Shown here piece after piece: positions 1 to 8,572 of a stretch of DNA of 64,000 bases. Position numbers and translations under genes: made by a program. How positions within the stretch are numbered: the stretch's first letter is position 1; each line of letters begins with the position of its first letter. This DNA is from Chloroflexi bacterium HGW-Chloroflexi-4. Its GTDB lineage: Bacteria > Chloroflexota > Anaerolineae > Anaerolineales > Anaerolineaceae. The stretch covers positions 1 to 64,000 of the forward strand of contig PHBW01000023.1 of NCBI GenBank assembly GCA_002840715.1, written 5' to 3'. The notes below the pieces were generated by a model. It made no database searches. It saw only the letters and a list, made by a program, of their open reading frames with translations, and had not been told where the DNA came from.

Positions 1-185
1 AGGCGATCAAGGCAGCCCAGAATATGGGTGTCCAGGAAGTGGACATGATCATCAAGGGACCTGGTCCCGGACGTGAATCCGCCATTCGTGCTGTCCAATC
101 ATTGGGACTGAAAGTCCGTTCCATAGCTGATATTACACCGGTACCTCACAATGGTTGCCGGCCTCCGAAAAAACGCCGCGTGTAA
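1..185 (+). CDS. rpsK: 30S ribosomal protein S11, 3' end (partial)
   Basis: This is the C-terminal 60 residues of ribosomal protein S11, cut by the window edge; the reading frame begins at base 3. The stretch [15 protein letters not shown] and the ending [13 protein letters not shown] are characteristic of S11, which sits on the platform of the 30S subunit near the 3' end of 16S rRNA. The stop codon lies 17 nt before rpsD, as in the usual bacterial order S13-S11-S4-rpoA-L17. Confidence 0.95.
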   Translation, partial: AIKAAQNMGVQEVDMIIKGPGPGRESAIRAVQSLGLKVRSIADITPVPHNGCRPPKKRRV

Positions 186-202
186 TTTAGGAGAAGGAAA
201 TT

Positions 203-841
203 ATGGCAAAATATACTGGTCCGGTGTGCAGATTATGCCGGCGAGAAGGCGAAAAACTATTTTTAAAGGGCAGCCGCTGCTTCACCCCTAAATGCGGGTT
301 TGAAAAACGCGGATATGCTCCTGGTCAACATGGAAAAACCAAGCAAGGTCGTTCAGAACGTGAGAGCGATTATGCCCGTCAATTGCGCGCAAAACAGCGT
401 GCCCGCCGGGTGTATGGTGTGTTAGAACGTCAATTCCGCCGTTCCTTTGGAATTGCCCTTCGCACCCGTGGTATGACCGGTTTGAATCTCTTGCAAACCC
501 TCGAAATGCGTCTTGACAATGCGGTCTTCCGCTTGGGAATGGCTGACAGCCGTGCTCAGGCTCGCCAATTGGTCAACCATGGCCATTTCGTAGTCAACGG
601 CCGTCGTGCTGACATCCCATCCATGCTGTTGAAACCTGGCGATGCCATTTCAGCCACTGATGCTGCCAAGAAGTTAACTTTTTTCAAGCAACTTCCTGAT
701 TTTGCTGAAAAACGCCCATGCGCTGTTTGGATGGATCGTGATCTTAAGAATCTTTCTGGTCGAATGTTACGTCTTCCTGAACGGGCTGAGATTGATGGCA
801 GCCTGAATGAACAATTGATCGTTGAGTATTACTCACGCTAA
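203..841 (+). CDS. rpsD: 30S ribosomal protein S4
   Basis: S4 is a primary 16S rRNA-binding protein that nucleates assembly of the 30S body. The 212-residue product has the usual length. Four cysteines near the N-terminus (C9, C12, C26, C31) form the zinc-binding knuckle of the C+ type of S4. The S4 RNA-binding domain follows at about residues 100-165 (MRLDNAVFRLGMADSRAQAR). The ATG has a clear GGAGAAGG ribosome binding site. In many bacteria S4 also regulates its own operon; no such site was identified here. Confidence 0.98.
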   Translation: MAKYTGPVCRLCRREGEKLFLKGSRCFTPKCGFEKRGYAPGQHGKTKQGRSERESDYARQLRAKQRARRVYGVLERQFRRSFGIALRTRGMTGLNLLQTLEMRLDNAVFRLGMADSRAQARQLVNHGHFVVNGRRADIPSMLLKPGDAISATDAAKKLTFFKQLPDFAEKRPCAVWMDRDLKNLSGRMLRLPERAEIDGSLNEQLIVEYYSR

Positions 842-892
842 TGTCCATTAACCCAGAGCTAGGATACGTATCGGTATCGGAAAGGGGTAAAT

Positions 893-1858
893 GTGTGCGC
901 TTTAACTAATATGGTTACACCGAAAGTCGAGCGAGAAGCAGAAGCTCGCAATTATGGAAAGTTTATCATCAGTCCGCTTGAACGTGGATTTGGCGATACC
1001 CTCGGTAATGCGCTGAGACGTGTATTGCTTTCTTCACTGGATGGTGCTGCGATTTCATCCATGCGTGTGTCAGATGTCATGCACGAATTCAGTGACATTC
1101 CTGGTGTTCGCGAAGATGTCATTCAAGTGACACTTCAAGTGAAACAAATCCGCATGATTTTGCATGAAGGCGATACCGCTCACTTGCACCTTGATGTTCG
1201 TGGTGCCGGTGAAGTGACTGCCGCAGACATTCAAGCGCCTGCTGAAGTTGAAATTGTCAACCCTGATCTTTACCTGTTCACGGTAGATGATGCCAAGACC
1301 AAGTTGGATATTGATTTTACGGTTGATCGTGGCCGTGGATATTCACCCGCTGGTGATCGCAGCGGCAAGCTCCCCATCGGAGAGCTTCCTGTTGACGCGA
1401 TCTATTCACCTGTCAAACGTGTGAACTTCACCGTTGGCCAGGCCCGTGTCGGTCAAAGCACCAACTATGATCGCCTCGTCCTTGAAATCTGGACCGATGG
1501 CACAATTGCACCGGAAAAGACTCTGGGTACCGCTTCAAAGATCGTGATTGATCACCTGCGCTTTATCTCAGGCATCAGCGAAGAATCTTTGATGATGAGT
1601 ATTGAAAAAGAAGCCTCTGGCAGTCATTTGACCAGTGAAGCCGCTGAAACGCCGATTGAAAATCTGGACCTCTCGGTTCGGGTCTTCAATTCTCTGAAGC
1701 GTACTGGTATCACCAACGTCGGTGATGTTCTTGAACTGCTTGAAAAAGGCGAAGAAGCCGTCATGTCGATCCGTAATTTTGGCGAAAAAAGCCTCGATGA
1801 ATTACGCGACAAGATGAAAGAAAAAGGCTTCATGCAAGACGATAAAGATGTGGAGTGA
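893..1858 (+). CDS. rpoA: DNA-directed RNA polymerase alpha subunit
   Basis: The alpha subunit dimerises to start RNA polymerase assembly and contacts activators and UP elements. The N-terminal domain (residues 1-235) shows the conserved FGDTLGNALRRVLLSSL helix. After an acidic linker, the C-terminal domain (about 255-315) carries the helix-hairpin-helix stretch GITNVGDVLELLEKGEEAVMSIRNFG. I chose the GTG at 893 because GGAAAGGGG lies just upstream; the in-frame ATG at 911 has no visible ribosome binding site. The length of 321 residues is normal. Confidence 0.97.
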   Translation: MCALTNMVTPKVEREAEARNYGKFIISPLERGFGDTLGNALRRVLLSSLDGAAISSMRVSDVMHEFSDIPGVREDVIQVTLQVKQIRMILHEGDTAHLHLDVRGAGEVTAADIQAPAEVEIVNPDLYLFTVDDAKTKLDIDFTVDRGRGYSPAGDRSGKLPIGELPVDAIYSPVKRVNFTVGQARVGQSTNYDRLVLEIWTDGTIAPEKTLGTASKIVIDHLRFISGISEESLMMSIEKEASGSHLTSEAAETPIENLDLSVRVFNSLKRTGITNVGDVLELLEKGEEAVMSIRNFGEKSLDELRDKMKEKGFMQDDKDVE

Positions 1859-1864
1859 TGTATT

Positions 1865-2242
1865 ATGCGTCATAATGTAGCTGGATATCGATTAGGACGA
1901 ACAAAAGATCAACGGTTGGGCTTGCGCCGCACCATGATCAATCAATTGTTTACTCACGAAAAAATCACAACCACCCGCGCCAAAGCTTTATTCATCCGCG
2001 GTGAGGCTGAGAAGCTGATCACTCTTGCACGCCGAAGCATAAAAGGCAGTGACACAGACAAAATGAATGCCCGTCGTTTGGCAGCAGCCCGTTTGGGCGA
2101 CGCCACCATGGTCAAGAAATTGTTTGATGAAATTGGTCCCCGCTTCGAAACCCGCAATGGTGGTTACACACGTATTTTGAAATTAGGACCACGACTCGGA
2201 GATTCCTCCGACATGGTCTTGATCGAACTTGTAGAAGAATAG
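1865..2242 (+). CDS. rplQ: 50S ribosomal protein L17
   Basis: L17 is a large-subunit protein located near the exit tunnel. The 125-residue product begins MRHNVAGYRLGRTKDQR, with the typical RTMINQLFTHEKITTTRAKA helix after it. It starts 6 nt after rpoA and its ribosome binding site (GGAG) lies inside the rpoA end, so the two are probably translationally coupled. Confidence 0.97.
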   Translation: MRHNVAGYRLGRTKDQRLGLRRTMINQLFTHEKITTTRAKALFIRGEAEKLITLARRSIKGSDTDKMNARRLAAARLGDATMVKKLFDEIGPRFETRNGGYTRILKLGPRLGDSSDMVLIELVEE

Positions 2243-2268
2243 CTCGTTCCATCTCGGGACGGCTAGGA

Positions 2269-3027
2269 ATGGCACGTTACCAACTTATCCTTGCTTACGA
2301 CGGTACTGATTTCGCAGGTTTTCAGCGCCAGGGAAAAGCACGCACTGTTCAGGCAGTTGTGGAAACCGCATTATCAGAACTCGGCTGGCAGGAGGATACG
2401 ATCCTCTTTGCAGGCAGAACAGATGCTGGGGTTCACGCTACTGGGCAAGTGGTTGCTTTTTCACTGGATTGGCGGCACGAAGATAAAATTCTTCTCAACG
2501 CCCTGAATGCCAAAATGCCGCAAGATGCAGTCGTGCAGAGTATTTCTCGAGCAGAAGCTGAATTCCACCCCCGTTATGACGCTTCAAGCCGTACTTATCT
2601 CTACACACTTTATCATGCAGCACAGAATCAACCGCTGCTTCAACGATATGCCTGGAGGATCTGGCCTCCATTGAATGGAACACTGCTTAATCAGGCAGCC
2701 GCTCCTTTCATTGGACGCTACGATTTCTCCTCATTCGGTCGGGCAATGAAACCTGGCAGTTCCACAATTCGTGAGATTTTCACGAGTCGTTGGACTGAGA
2801 AGGAAAACGGTTGGATCTATGAAATCAAGGCCAATGCATTTCTTTATCACATGGTAAGGCGCCTGGTTTATTTACAGGTTCAGTTTGCCAGAGGCACTAT
2901 GAGTTATGAAGACTTGATAAAGGGATTAAGCGAAAGAGTGATCATCAAGCCGGGCCTTGCCCCATCTCATGGTTTGGTTCTCTCCAAAGTCGCTTACGAA
3001 GGCAGAACACAAGGATATGTTGATTAA
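2269..3027 (+). CDS. truA: tRNA pseudouridine(38-40) synthase TruA
   Basis: TruA converts uridines 38-40 of the tRNA anticodon arm to pseudouridine. The catalytic motif is AGRTDAGVHATGQV, whose Asp (about residue 52) is the nucleophile. The N-terminus (YDGTDFAGFQRQ) and the later FLYHMVRRLV segment are also family signatures. At 252 residues it has normal length. It sits between L17 and L13, a common arrangement that supports cotranscription with the ribosomal genes. Confidence 0.95.
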   Translation: MARYQLILAYDGTDFAGFQRQGKARTVQAVVETALSELGWQEDTILFAGRTDAGVHATGQVVAFSLDWRHEDKILLNALNAKMPQDAVVQSISRAEAEFHPRYDASSRTYLYTLYHAAQNQPLLQRYAWRIWPPLNGTLLNQAAAPFIGRYDFSSFGRAMKPGSSTIREIFTSRWTEKENGWIYEIKANAFLYHMVRRLVYLQVQFARGTMSYEDLIKGLSERVIIKPGLAPSHGLVLSKVAYEGRTQGYVD

Positions 3028-3075
3028 ACGGAAAATTAGAAACATGGCTTGAGAATACAGGCTAACGGAGAGACT

Positions 3076-3504
3076 ATGCTGGACAAGACTTACGTCCTAA
3101 AAGGAAGACAAGAACCCGAGTGGCTTTTAGTGGATGCTGCTGGTCAAGGCATCGGCCGTCTGGCAACCCAGATTGCCAATTATCTGCTTGGCAAACACAA
3201 ACCTTCTTTCACCCCTGGTGTTGAGATGGGTGATGTGGTGGTTGTGATTAATGTTGATAAACTTGCCATTACTCAAAAGAAACTCGAAACCAAAAATTAC
3301 TACAAACACTCAGGCTATCCCGGTGGATTGAAAACCGTAGGCTTGAAAGAACAAATGCGTGTTCATCCAGATCGTGTGATCACTGCTGCTGTTTGGGGCA
3401 TGCTGCCTCACAACCGCATGGGTCGTTCGATTTTCAAAAGGCTGAAGGTTTATGCCGGCAGCGAACATCCGCATGCTGCACAAAACCCGAAACCAGTAGC
3501 ATAA
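3076..3504 (+). CDS. rplM: 50S ribosomal protein L13
   Basis: L13 is an early-assembly large-subunit protein. The product is recognised by WLLVDAAGQGIGRLATQIA, the GDVVVVINVDKLAITQKK strand and the MLPHNRMGR motif. The frame is open further upstream to a TTG at 3049. The ATG at 3076 has an AACGGAGAG ribosome binding site and gives the family-typical 142 residues, so it is preferred. It is followed 15 nt later by S9, the usual L13-S9 pair. Confidence 0.96.
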   Translation: MLDKTYVLKGRQEPEWLLVDAAGQGIGRLATQIANYLLGKHKPSFTPGVEMGDVVVVINVDKLAITQKKLETKNYYKHSGYPGGLKTVGLKEQMRVHPDRVITAAVWGMLPHNRMGRSIFKRLKVYAGSEHPHAAQNPKPVA

Positions 3505-3519
3505 AGGAGCTAGAGGAAT

Positions 3520-3915
3520 ATGCCAGTTCAATATTTCGAAGGTATTGGTCGCCGAAAAGAAAGTTCAGCTCGTGTTCGTATCATGAGCGGTTCAGGCAAA
3601 TTTACGGTCAATGACAAGCCGTTGGAACATTATTTTCCACGCACCGGAGACATGGAAGCAATTCTTGGCCCTCTGGCTGCAGTTTCAAAAGATCGAGAGA
3701 CTTTTGACATCACTGCCACCGTTTACGGCGGCGGCGTTACCGGTCAAACCGATTCAGTGAAACTTGGCCTCGCTCGCGCTTTGGTCAAGCTGGATATTGA
3801 TAACATCTCCAGTTTGCGCAAAGGTGGTTTCTTAACCCGTGATCCCCGCATCAAGGAACGTAAGAAGCCAGGTTTGAAACGCGCCCGCAAGGCACCTACC
3901 TACACCAAACGTTAA
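3520..3915 (+). CDS. rpsI: 30S ribosomal protein S9
   Basis: S9 sits in the 30S head, and its C-terminal tail reaches the P-site tRNA anticodon. The 131-residue protein starts with YFEGIGRRKESSARVRI and ends in the basic KKPGLKRARKAPTYTKR, the expected GRRK start and positively charged tail. An AAAGGAG ribosome binding site precedes the ATG. It appears to be the last gene of the ribosomal operon. Confidence 0.97.
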   Translation: MPVQYFEGIGRRKESSARVRIMSGSGKFTVNDKPLEHYFPRTGDMEAILGPLAAVSKDRETFDITATVYGGGVTGQTDSVKLGLARALVKLDIDNISSLRKGGFLTRDPRIKERKKPGLKRARKAPTYTKR

Positions 3916-3946
3916 AATTTCTTCAGATTCTGAATCTGATTTCAGC

Positions 3947-4027
3947 GAGATGCAATCGTCTTCGGTTGGATCGGAAGTAGTGGAATTTTCTGCTATTTTC
4001 AATCTTCTACCAGGTAGATTGCATCTC
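3947..4027. repeat. Long-range inverted repeat between rpsI and mazG
   Basis: GAGATGCAATC at 3947-3957 is matched exactly by its reverse complement at 4017-4027, closing an 81-nt segment. Just upstream, CAGATTC and GAATCTG at about 3924-3938 form a second small palindrome. No T-run follows, so this is not a standard terminator. It could be a structured 3' end of the ribosomal transcript or a leader element for mazG. Confidence 0.45.
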
Positions 4028-4075
4028 AATGTTTTAAGTGATAATTACCTGAATAATGTATCTTAAGAGGTTTTC

Positions 4076-5500
4076 ATGGCAAAAAACTATAAACTTGTTT
4101 ATTGTGGATTGGGCTCTGAAGCAGTCGAGAAAATTCGTTCATTAAAATCCATCGATCTCGCCATTGCGCGCGGTTCAACTGCCATGAACGTCTTAAATAT
4201 GGAGCATGTACCTCATACAATGTTATTTTGCAAAAGTAACAACCAAACGTTGGCGGAGTGGCATCAGCAGACGATTGAAAATCTAAAAGAGAATGCCACC
4301 ATTTTATATCTGACGCCCATCGTGCCCATGTTGGCAGATCAAGTGGGGTGGTATCTTAGTCAGGCGGTGCCGGCTAAAAATATTGAAATTCATAGAGGCG
4401 AAGACATGGCTTTTGGGCTGACCAAATTGTTGGCGAATTATCCACAAAGCCTATTGGTGACGGTTGATTCTTTCATGTTGGAGCACAAACATTATCCGCC
4501 ATTTTCTCCTGACGACAGCATTTTGATCTATACCATCGAAAACCACGATAAACTGGTTGAAATCCAATCACTCCTGTCTTTGTTGTTTCCGCATGATCAT
4601 CTTTTGCATCCATTGATTCAGAAACCTGACGGCGAAATTAGTTGGGATAAATGTACCTTATCCCGCCTTGTCGAGATCGAACATCCAATCACAATCCTGT
4701 TTGTCCCTCCGATTTCTCACGACAGTTCCTTGGAAAGTTTTCAAGAAGTCATAGCACATCTGCGTGCACCTGAAGATGGCTGCCCTTGGGATAAAAAGCA
4801 AACTCATGAGTCGCTGCGCACCTATTTGCTTGAAGAAACATATGAAGCGCTTGATGCTTTGGATAGACACGATCACGTCAGTCTGAAAGAAGAGTTGGGC
4901 GATATTTTGCTTCAGATTCTCTTGCATTCGCAGATTGCAGCCGAATCATTAGAGTTTTCAATGGCTGATGTTATTTCAGGCATCAACCGCAAGATTATCT
5001 ATCGACATCCCCATGTGTTCAAAGATTGGGTCGTCAACGGCGAGCAGGATGTTGTTCAGAATTGGGAGTCTCTCAAGGGGCAGGAGCGCCTCAAGAATGG
5101 TGAAAAATCCACGAAAGGCATGCTGGATGGTGTGCCAATCTCTTATCCGGCACTGGCACAAGCCCAGGCCATTCAAGATAGGGCGGCCCGGGTTGGCTTT
5201 GACTGGCCGGATATTGGCCCCGTGCTTGATAAAGTGATTGAAGAATTGGAAGAGGTTAAAGCAGCGGCCAGCGATGAAGAACGCGCCAAAGAGTTGGGTG
5301 ATCTCTTGTTTGCCATGGTGAATGTCATCCGTTGGTACAAAGTGGATTCTGAATCTGCACTTCGGCAAACCAACCTCAAATTCCGCAAGCGTTTTGCTTA
5401 TATTGAAGAACAATCGCGAATAGCTGGCAAAGATATGCAAAAAATGACCCTAGCCGAAATGGATGCCTTTTGGGAACAAGCCAAGCAATTTGACGTCTAG
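4076..5500 (+). CDS. mazG: MazG nucleoside triphosphate pyrophosphohydrolase with N-terminal methylase-like domain
   Basis: MazG hydrolyses (d)NTPs to monophosphates and pyrophosphate, removing non-canonical or excess nucleotides. The 474-residue protein has an N-terminal part (about 1-215) resembling a degenerate tetrapyrrole-methylase fold, as in YabN-type fusions. Two MazG modules follow: the first begins LRAPEDGCPWDKKQTHESLRTYLLEE and contains the metal-binding EELGD motif. The second, weaker one is near residues 370-450 and carries KELGDLLFAMVN. It starts 160 nt after rpsI and is followed by ftcD. The N-terminal domain call is less certain than the MazG call. Confidence 0.9.
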   Translation: MAKNYKLVYCGLGSEAVEKIRSLKSIDLAIARGSTAMNVLNMEHVPHTMLFCKSNNQTLAEWHQQTIENLKENATILYLTPIVPMLADQVGWYLSQAVPAKNIEIHRGEDMAFGLTKLLANYPQSLLVTVDSFMLEHKHYPPFSPDDSILIYTIENHDKLVEIQSLLSLLFPHDHLLHPLIQKPDGEISWDKCTLSRLVEIEHPITILFVPPISHDSSLESFQEVIAHLRAPEDGCPWDKKQTHESLRTYLLEETYEALDALDRHDHVSLKEELGDILLQILLHSQIAAESLEFSMADVISGINRKIIYRHPHVFKDWVVNGEQDVVQNWESLKGQERLKNGEKSTKGMLDGVPISYPALAQAQAIQDRAARVGFDWPDIGPVLDKVIEELEEVKAAASDEERAKELGDLLFAMVNVIRWYKVDSESALRQTNLKFRKRFAYIEEQSRIAGKDMQKMTLAEMDAFWEQAKQFDV

Positions 5501-5523
5501 GTTATGTGCGCTTTACGAAGGAT

Positions 5524-5529
5524 TATAAT
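5524..5529 (+). promoter_or_regulatory. Possible -10 element upstream of ftcD
   Basis: A perfect TATAAT lies 31 nt before the ftcD start in the 59-nt gap after mazG. The best -35 candidate (TTATGT, 16 nt upstream) is poor, so this is only a suggestion that ftcD may have its own promoter. Confidence 0.3.
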
Positions 5530-5559
5530 AATTTCAACTTATTAAGTAGAGGATGAATC

Positions 5560-7095
5560 ATGCCCAAAGCCCTGGTTGAATGTATTCCCAACTTTTCAGA
5601 AGCACGCCGTGTAGATGTGGTCGATAAAATCGTCGCATCCATTCAGTCGGTCCCCGGTGTACAAGTATTGGATAAACATTCTGATCTCGATCACAATCGC
5701 ACCGTCATCACGCTGGTGGGTGACCCTGGCGCGGTGGAAGAAGCTGCATTCAGATCAATTGAAACCGCCTCTCTCTTGATCAATCTTGATGAGCATACCG
5801 GTGCACACCCGCGTATCGGTGCCACGGATGTCGTGCCATTTGTGCCCATTTCGGGCATGACCATGTCGGAGTGCATTCAGATGGCGCAGCGGCTGGGCCA
5901 ACGGGTAGCTGAGAAACTCTCAATCCCTGTGTATCTCTACGAAGAAGCTGCCAGCCGGCCTGACCGTCAGAACCTTGAAGCCATACGTAAGGGTCAATAT
6001 GAAGGGCTGAAGACTGATATCCTGGTCAATGGTGATCGTAAACCTGATTTTGGTCCCTCCAGACTCGGCACCGCCGGCGCGACCGTTATCGGCGCCAGGG
6101 CACCGTTGATTGCGTTCAATATTTATCTGACGACCAATGATCTCACCATTGCTCAAAAAATTGCCAAAGCCATGCGTCACTCATCTGGTGGTTTTCACTT
6201 TATCAAAGCCATGGGCGTCATGGTGGATGAACGCGCCCAGGTTTCAATGAACATGACCAATTTTAGGCAAACTCCCGTGGCGCGTGTGGTTGAAGCCGTG
6301 CGCCGTGAAGCTGAACGCTACGGCGTGGGAATCCATCACAGTGAACTCGTCGGCCTCATCCCTCAGGATGCCATGATTGACACTGCGGTCTGGTACACCC
6401 AGTTGGATGGGTTTAAACCGGATCAAATTCTTGAAAACCGACTTTATGAAGTGGCTCAAAACGAAGATACTCAAAAATCCAGGTTTGAATTTGTTGACCA
6501 GTTGGCGAGTGCTGATCCGACACCCGGTGGAGGCTCTGCAGCTGCCTACGCAGCAGCCTCGGCCGCGGCATTGGTAGCCATGGTTGGCAAAGTCACTTTG
6601 GGCAAGAAAAAATATATCGAAGTTGAGTCTCAAATGCAGCAAATGATCCGCGATGCAGAAGATTTAAGGGTTCAACTTCAAAACGCCGTCGCAGAAGATG
6701 CCGCCTCATTTGATGGTTTCTTGGTAGCTGCACGTTTACCTAAAGAGTCTCCAGCCCAGCTTGAAGTAAGAGCTGCCGCCATGGAAGCAGCCACTCTTCA
6801 AGCCGCCCGAGTGCCATACCAAACAGCGGAGCTTTGCTTAAAGGTTATTAAACTTGCTTTGGTGGCTGCTGAATTGGGAAATCTGAATGCTGTTTCAGAC
6901 GCACTTTCAGCCGCTGCGCTCGCTGCCGGCGGACTCAAAAGCGCCGCTGCGAATGTACGCATTAATATCCATAACCTTCAACAACCGGATGCTGCCAATG
7001 ACCTAACCACTAATGTATTGGTGATGGTGGAAGAATCCAAACGATTGGAAGAAAAAATTCTGGAACTATTTTTATACAGAACTGGAATCGATTAG
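5560..7095 (+). CDS. ftcD: Bifunctional glutamate formimidoyltransferase / formimidoyl-THF cyclodeaminase
   Basis: FtcD transfers the formimino group from formiminoglutamate (histidine degradation) to tetrahydrofolate, then deaminates it to methenyl-THF. The transferase half (about 1-300) opens with LVECIPNFSEARR and contains HSDLDHNRTV and DEHTGAHPRIGATDVVPF. The cyclodeaminase half (about 310-511) opens with SADPTPGGGSAAAYAAASAAAL. At 511 residues it is a full fusion, as in many thermophiles and in animals. No other histidine-degradation gene is visible in the window. Confidence 0.93.
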   Translation: MPKALVECIPNFSEARRVDVVDKIVASIQSVPGVQVLDKHSDLDHNRTVITLVGDPGAVEEAAFRSIETASLLINLDEHTGAHPRIGATDVVPFVPISGMTMSECIQMAQRLGQRVAEKLSIPVYLYEEAASRPDRQNLEAIRKGQYEGLKTDILVNGDRKPDFGPSRLGTAGATVIGARAPLIAFNIYLTTNDLTIAQKIAKAMRHSSGGFHFIKAMGVMVDERAQVSMNMTNFRQTPVARVVEAVRREAERYGVGIHHSELVGLIPQDAMIDTAVWYTQLDGFKPDQILENRLYEVAQNEDTQKSRFEFVDQLASADPTPGGGSAAAYAAASAAALVAMVGKVTLGKKKYIEVESQMQQMIRDAEDLRVQLQNAVAEDAASFDGFLVAARLPKESPAQLEVRAAAMEAATLQAARVPYQTAELCLKVIKLALVAAELGNLNAVSDALSAAALAAGGLKSAAANVRINIHNLQQPDAANDLTTNVLVMVEESKRLEEKILELFLYRTGID

Positions 7096-7174
7096 AATAA
7101 CCTTCATGTTTGATGGCATAGTGGGAAATAACCGCTAAATCCATAATGCAGGCTGTGAATCTATTGGAGAACGA

Positions 7175-8443
7175 ATGAATAAACACAATTTATTGTATTG
7201 GCTGAGTTCATTGTTGGTTTTATTCTTGATGACAAGTTGTTCGGTGGTTTCTGCTTTCAGTCCAACTGAAACCCCGACCTTGACTCTCCAGCCTACTCAG
7301 ACACCTACTCCTACACTCACACCAACCCCCACTGAAATTCCATTCTATCTGAATGCTACGGTGTTTAGCGGTAGTATTCAAACTCCTATTCTTCTTTATC
7401 ATCGTTTCGTGCCTGATTATGCAAATACTGATGCAACCCAAATGCGTCTGGAAGATTTTAAAACTCAAATCCAGACGCTTTATGATAACGGATTTTATTT
7501 GGTATCTTTGGAAGCATGGTTAAATGGCACTTTTGTGGTTCCTGTTGGCAAAAAACCATTAATTATCACCCTGGATGATCTTTGGTTTGCCGACCAGCTT
7601 TATATCAATCCTGATGGAACTCCATCTCAGTATTCCGGTCTTGGCGTCTTGTGGCAATTCTCACAAGAACATCCGGATTTTGGTTATTCGGCCGCAGTTT
7701 TTTCTAACATGGGAGACAAATATTACGGGGACAAACAGGTTGGAGAGATTTTTCAACTTGGCGACGGTGATGCCTGGAAAACGAAACTGGGTGAAACCAT
7801 TGCCTGGGCTGTGGATCATGGCATTGAACCATACAACCATCTTTACAAGCATCCTTTGTTGAGCATAATGACCAGCAATTCTGACATCCAGTGGCAAATA
7901 AAAATGAACGATGAGGACACACGTTACTTTTTATCAAAAGTTGGTCGTGAAGATCTTTTTCCAAAACTCGGCAATGTGATTGCCTTGCCGTTTGGTGAAT
8001 GGCCGGCGACTGAATCAGGCATTAATGTGCTCAAAAAATACATAAACCCTGAAGGTAAACCTTTATTGGCCATCATGGAAGCCTACAACTTAGGCAATCA
8101 AGAGATGTCCCCTTCAGTTTTTTCTGAAGGATTTAATCCTTTTAACATTGCCCGCCTGACTGCATCGCATTATATGATCGAATGGATCGTCGAACAAAAA
8201 GACACCATCGCCACTGCTCAGAACTGCCAATTGGGTCCGCTTGATGAAACTCAATCTATCAATTTAGACGTTATTCAAGCTGCAATCCAATCTGCTATCA
8301 GCACCCAGGCTTGCCCTGAAGGGGTCTATAACGTCAATGGCAGCGTTTTTGTCGCTAAAGCCGGTGTGGTGACCTTGTTCAAATCAAACACCATTGAGGC
8401 GACCGCTGAGCAAACCGCACCGACAGCCACTGCAACACCATAA
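7175..8443 (+). CDS. Polysaccharide deacetylase-like lipoprotein
   Basis: This is an exported lipoprotein: a hydrophobic signal segment ends in the lipobox LMTSC (Cys at residue 22), followed by a Thr/Pro-rich linker of the PTQTPTPT type. The catalytic region begins near residue 68 with TPILLYHRF and has the LIITLDD metal-binding Asp pair of NodB-type carbohydrate esterases. A later YNHLYKHP segment may supply the histidines. The sugar or peptidoglycan substrate cannot be told from sequence. A TTGGAGAACG ribosome binding site supports the start. Confidence 0.75.
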   Translation: MNKHNLLYWLSSLLVLFLMTSCSVVSAFSPTETPTLTLQPTQTPTPTLTPTPTEIPFYLNATVFSGSIQTPILLYHRFVPDYANTDATQMRLEDFKTQIQTLYDNGFYLVSLEAWLNGTFVVPVGKKPLIITLDDLWFADQLYINPDGTPSQYSGLGVLWQFSQEHPDFGYSAAVFSNMGDKYYGDKQVGEIFQLGDGDAWKTKLGETIAWAVDHGIEPYNHLYKHPLLSIMTSNSDIQWQIKMNDEDTRYFLSKVGREDLFPKLGNVIALPFGEWPATESGINVLKKYINPEGKPLLAIMEAYNLGNQEMSPSVFSEGFNPFNIARLTASHYMIEWIVEQKDTIATAQNCQLGPLDETQSINLDVIQAAIQSAISTQACPEGVYNVNGSVFVAKAGVVTLFKSNTIEATAEQTAPTATATP

Positions 8444-8466
8444 ACCCATTATCTATCTAATCATTT

Positions 8467-8496
8467 GTTGGGGCACATTACGATGTACCCCACAAC
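8467..8496. repeat. REP-like palindrome
   Basis: GGGGCACAT (8470-8478) and ATGTACCCC (8483-8491) form a hairpin with a TACG loop and one mismatch, flanked by GTT and AAC. It closely resembles the GGGGCACAG palindrome at 48784-48805 inside the prophage. It looks like a dispersed palindromic repeat rather than a terminator, since no T-run follows. Confidence 0.5.
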
Positions 8497-8572
8497 ATTA
8501 TTAAGACAAGCTCGTATATATTCATATGAATCTCGGTATAATCTTATATATCTTTTGCGTACTGAGGGACGA

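Noticed and set aside
911..1858. ATG at 911 as the rpoA start
   Set aside because: No ribosome binding site precedes it, while the GTG at 893 has GGAAAGGGG at good spacing.
4976..5440. A 154-codon minus-strand frame
   Set aside because: It is antisense to the MazG domains, which are clearly coding on the plus strand.
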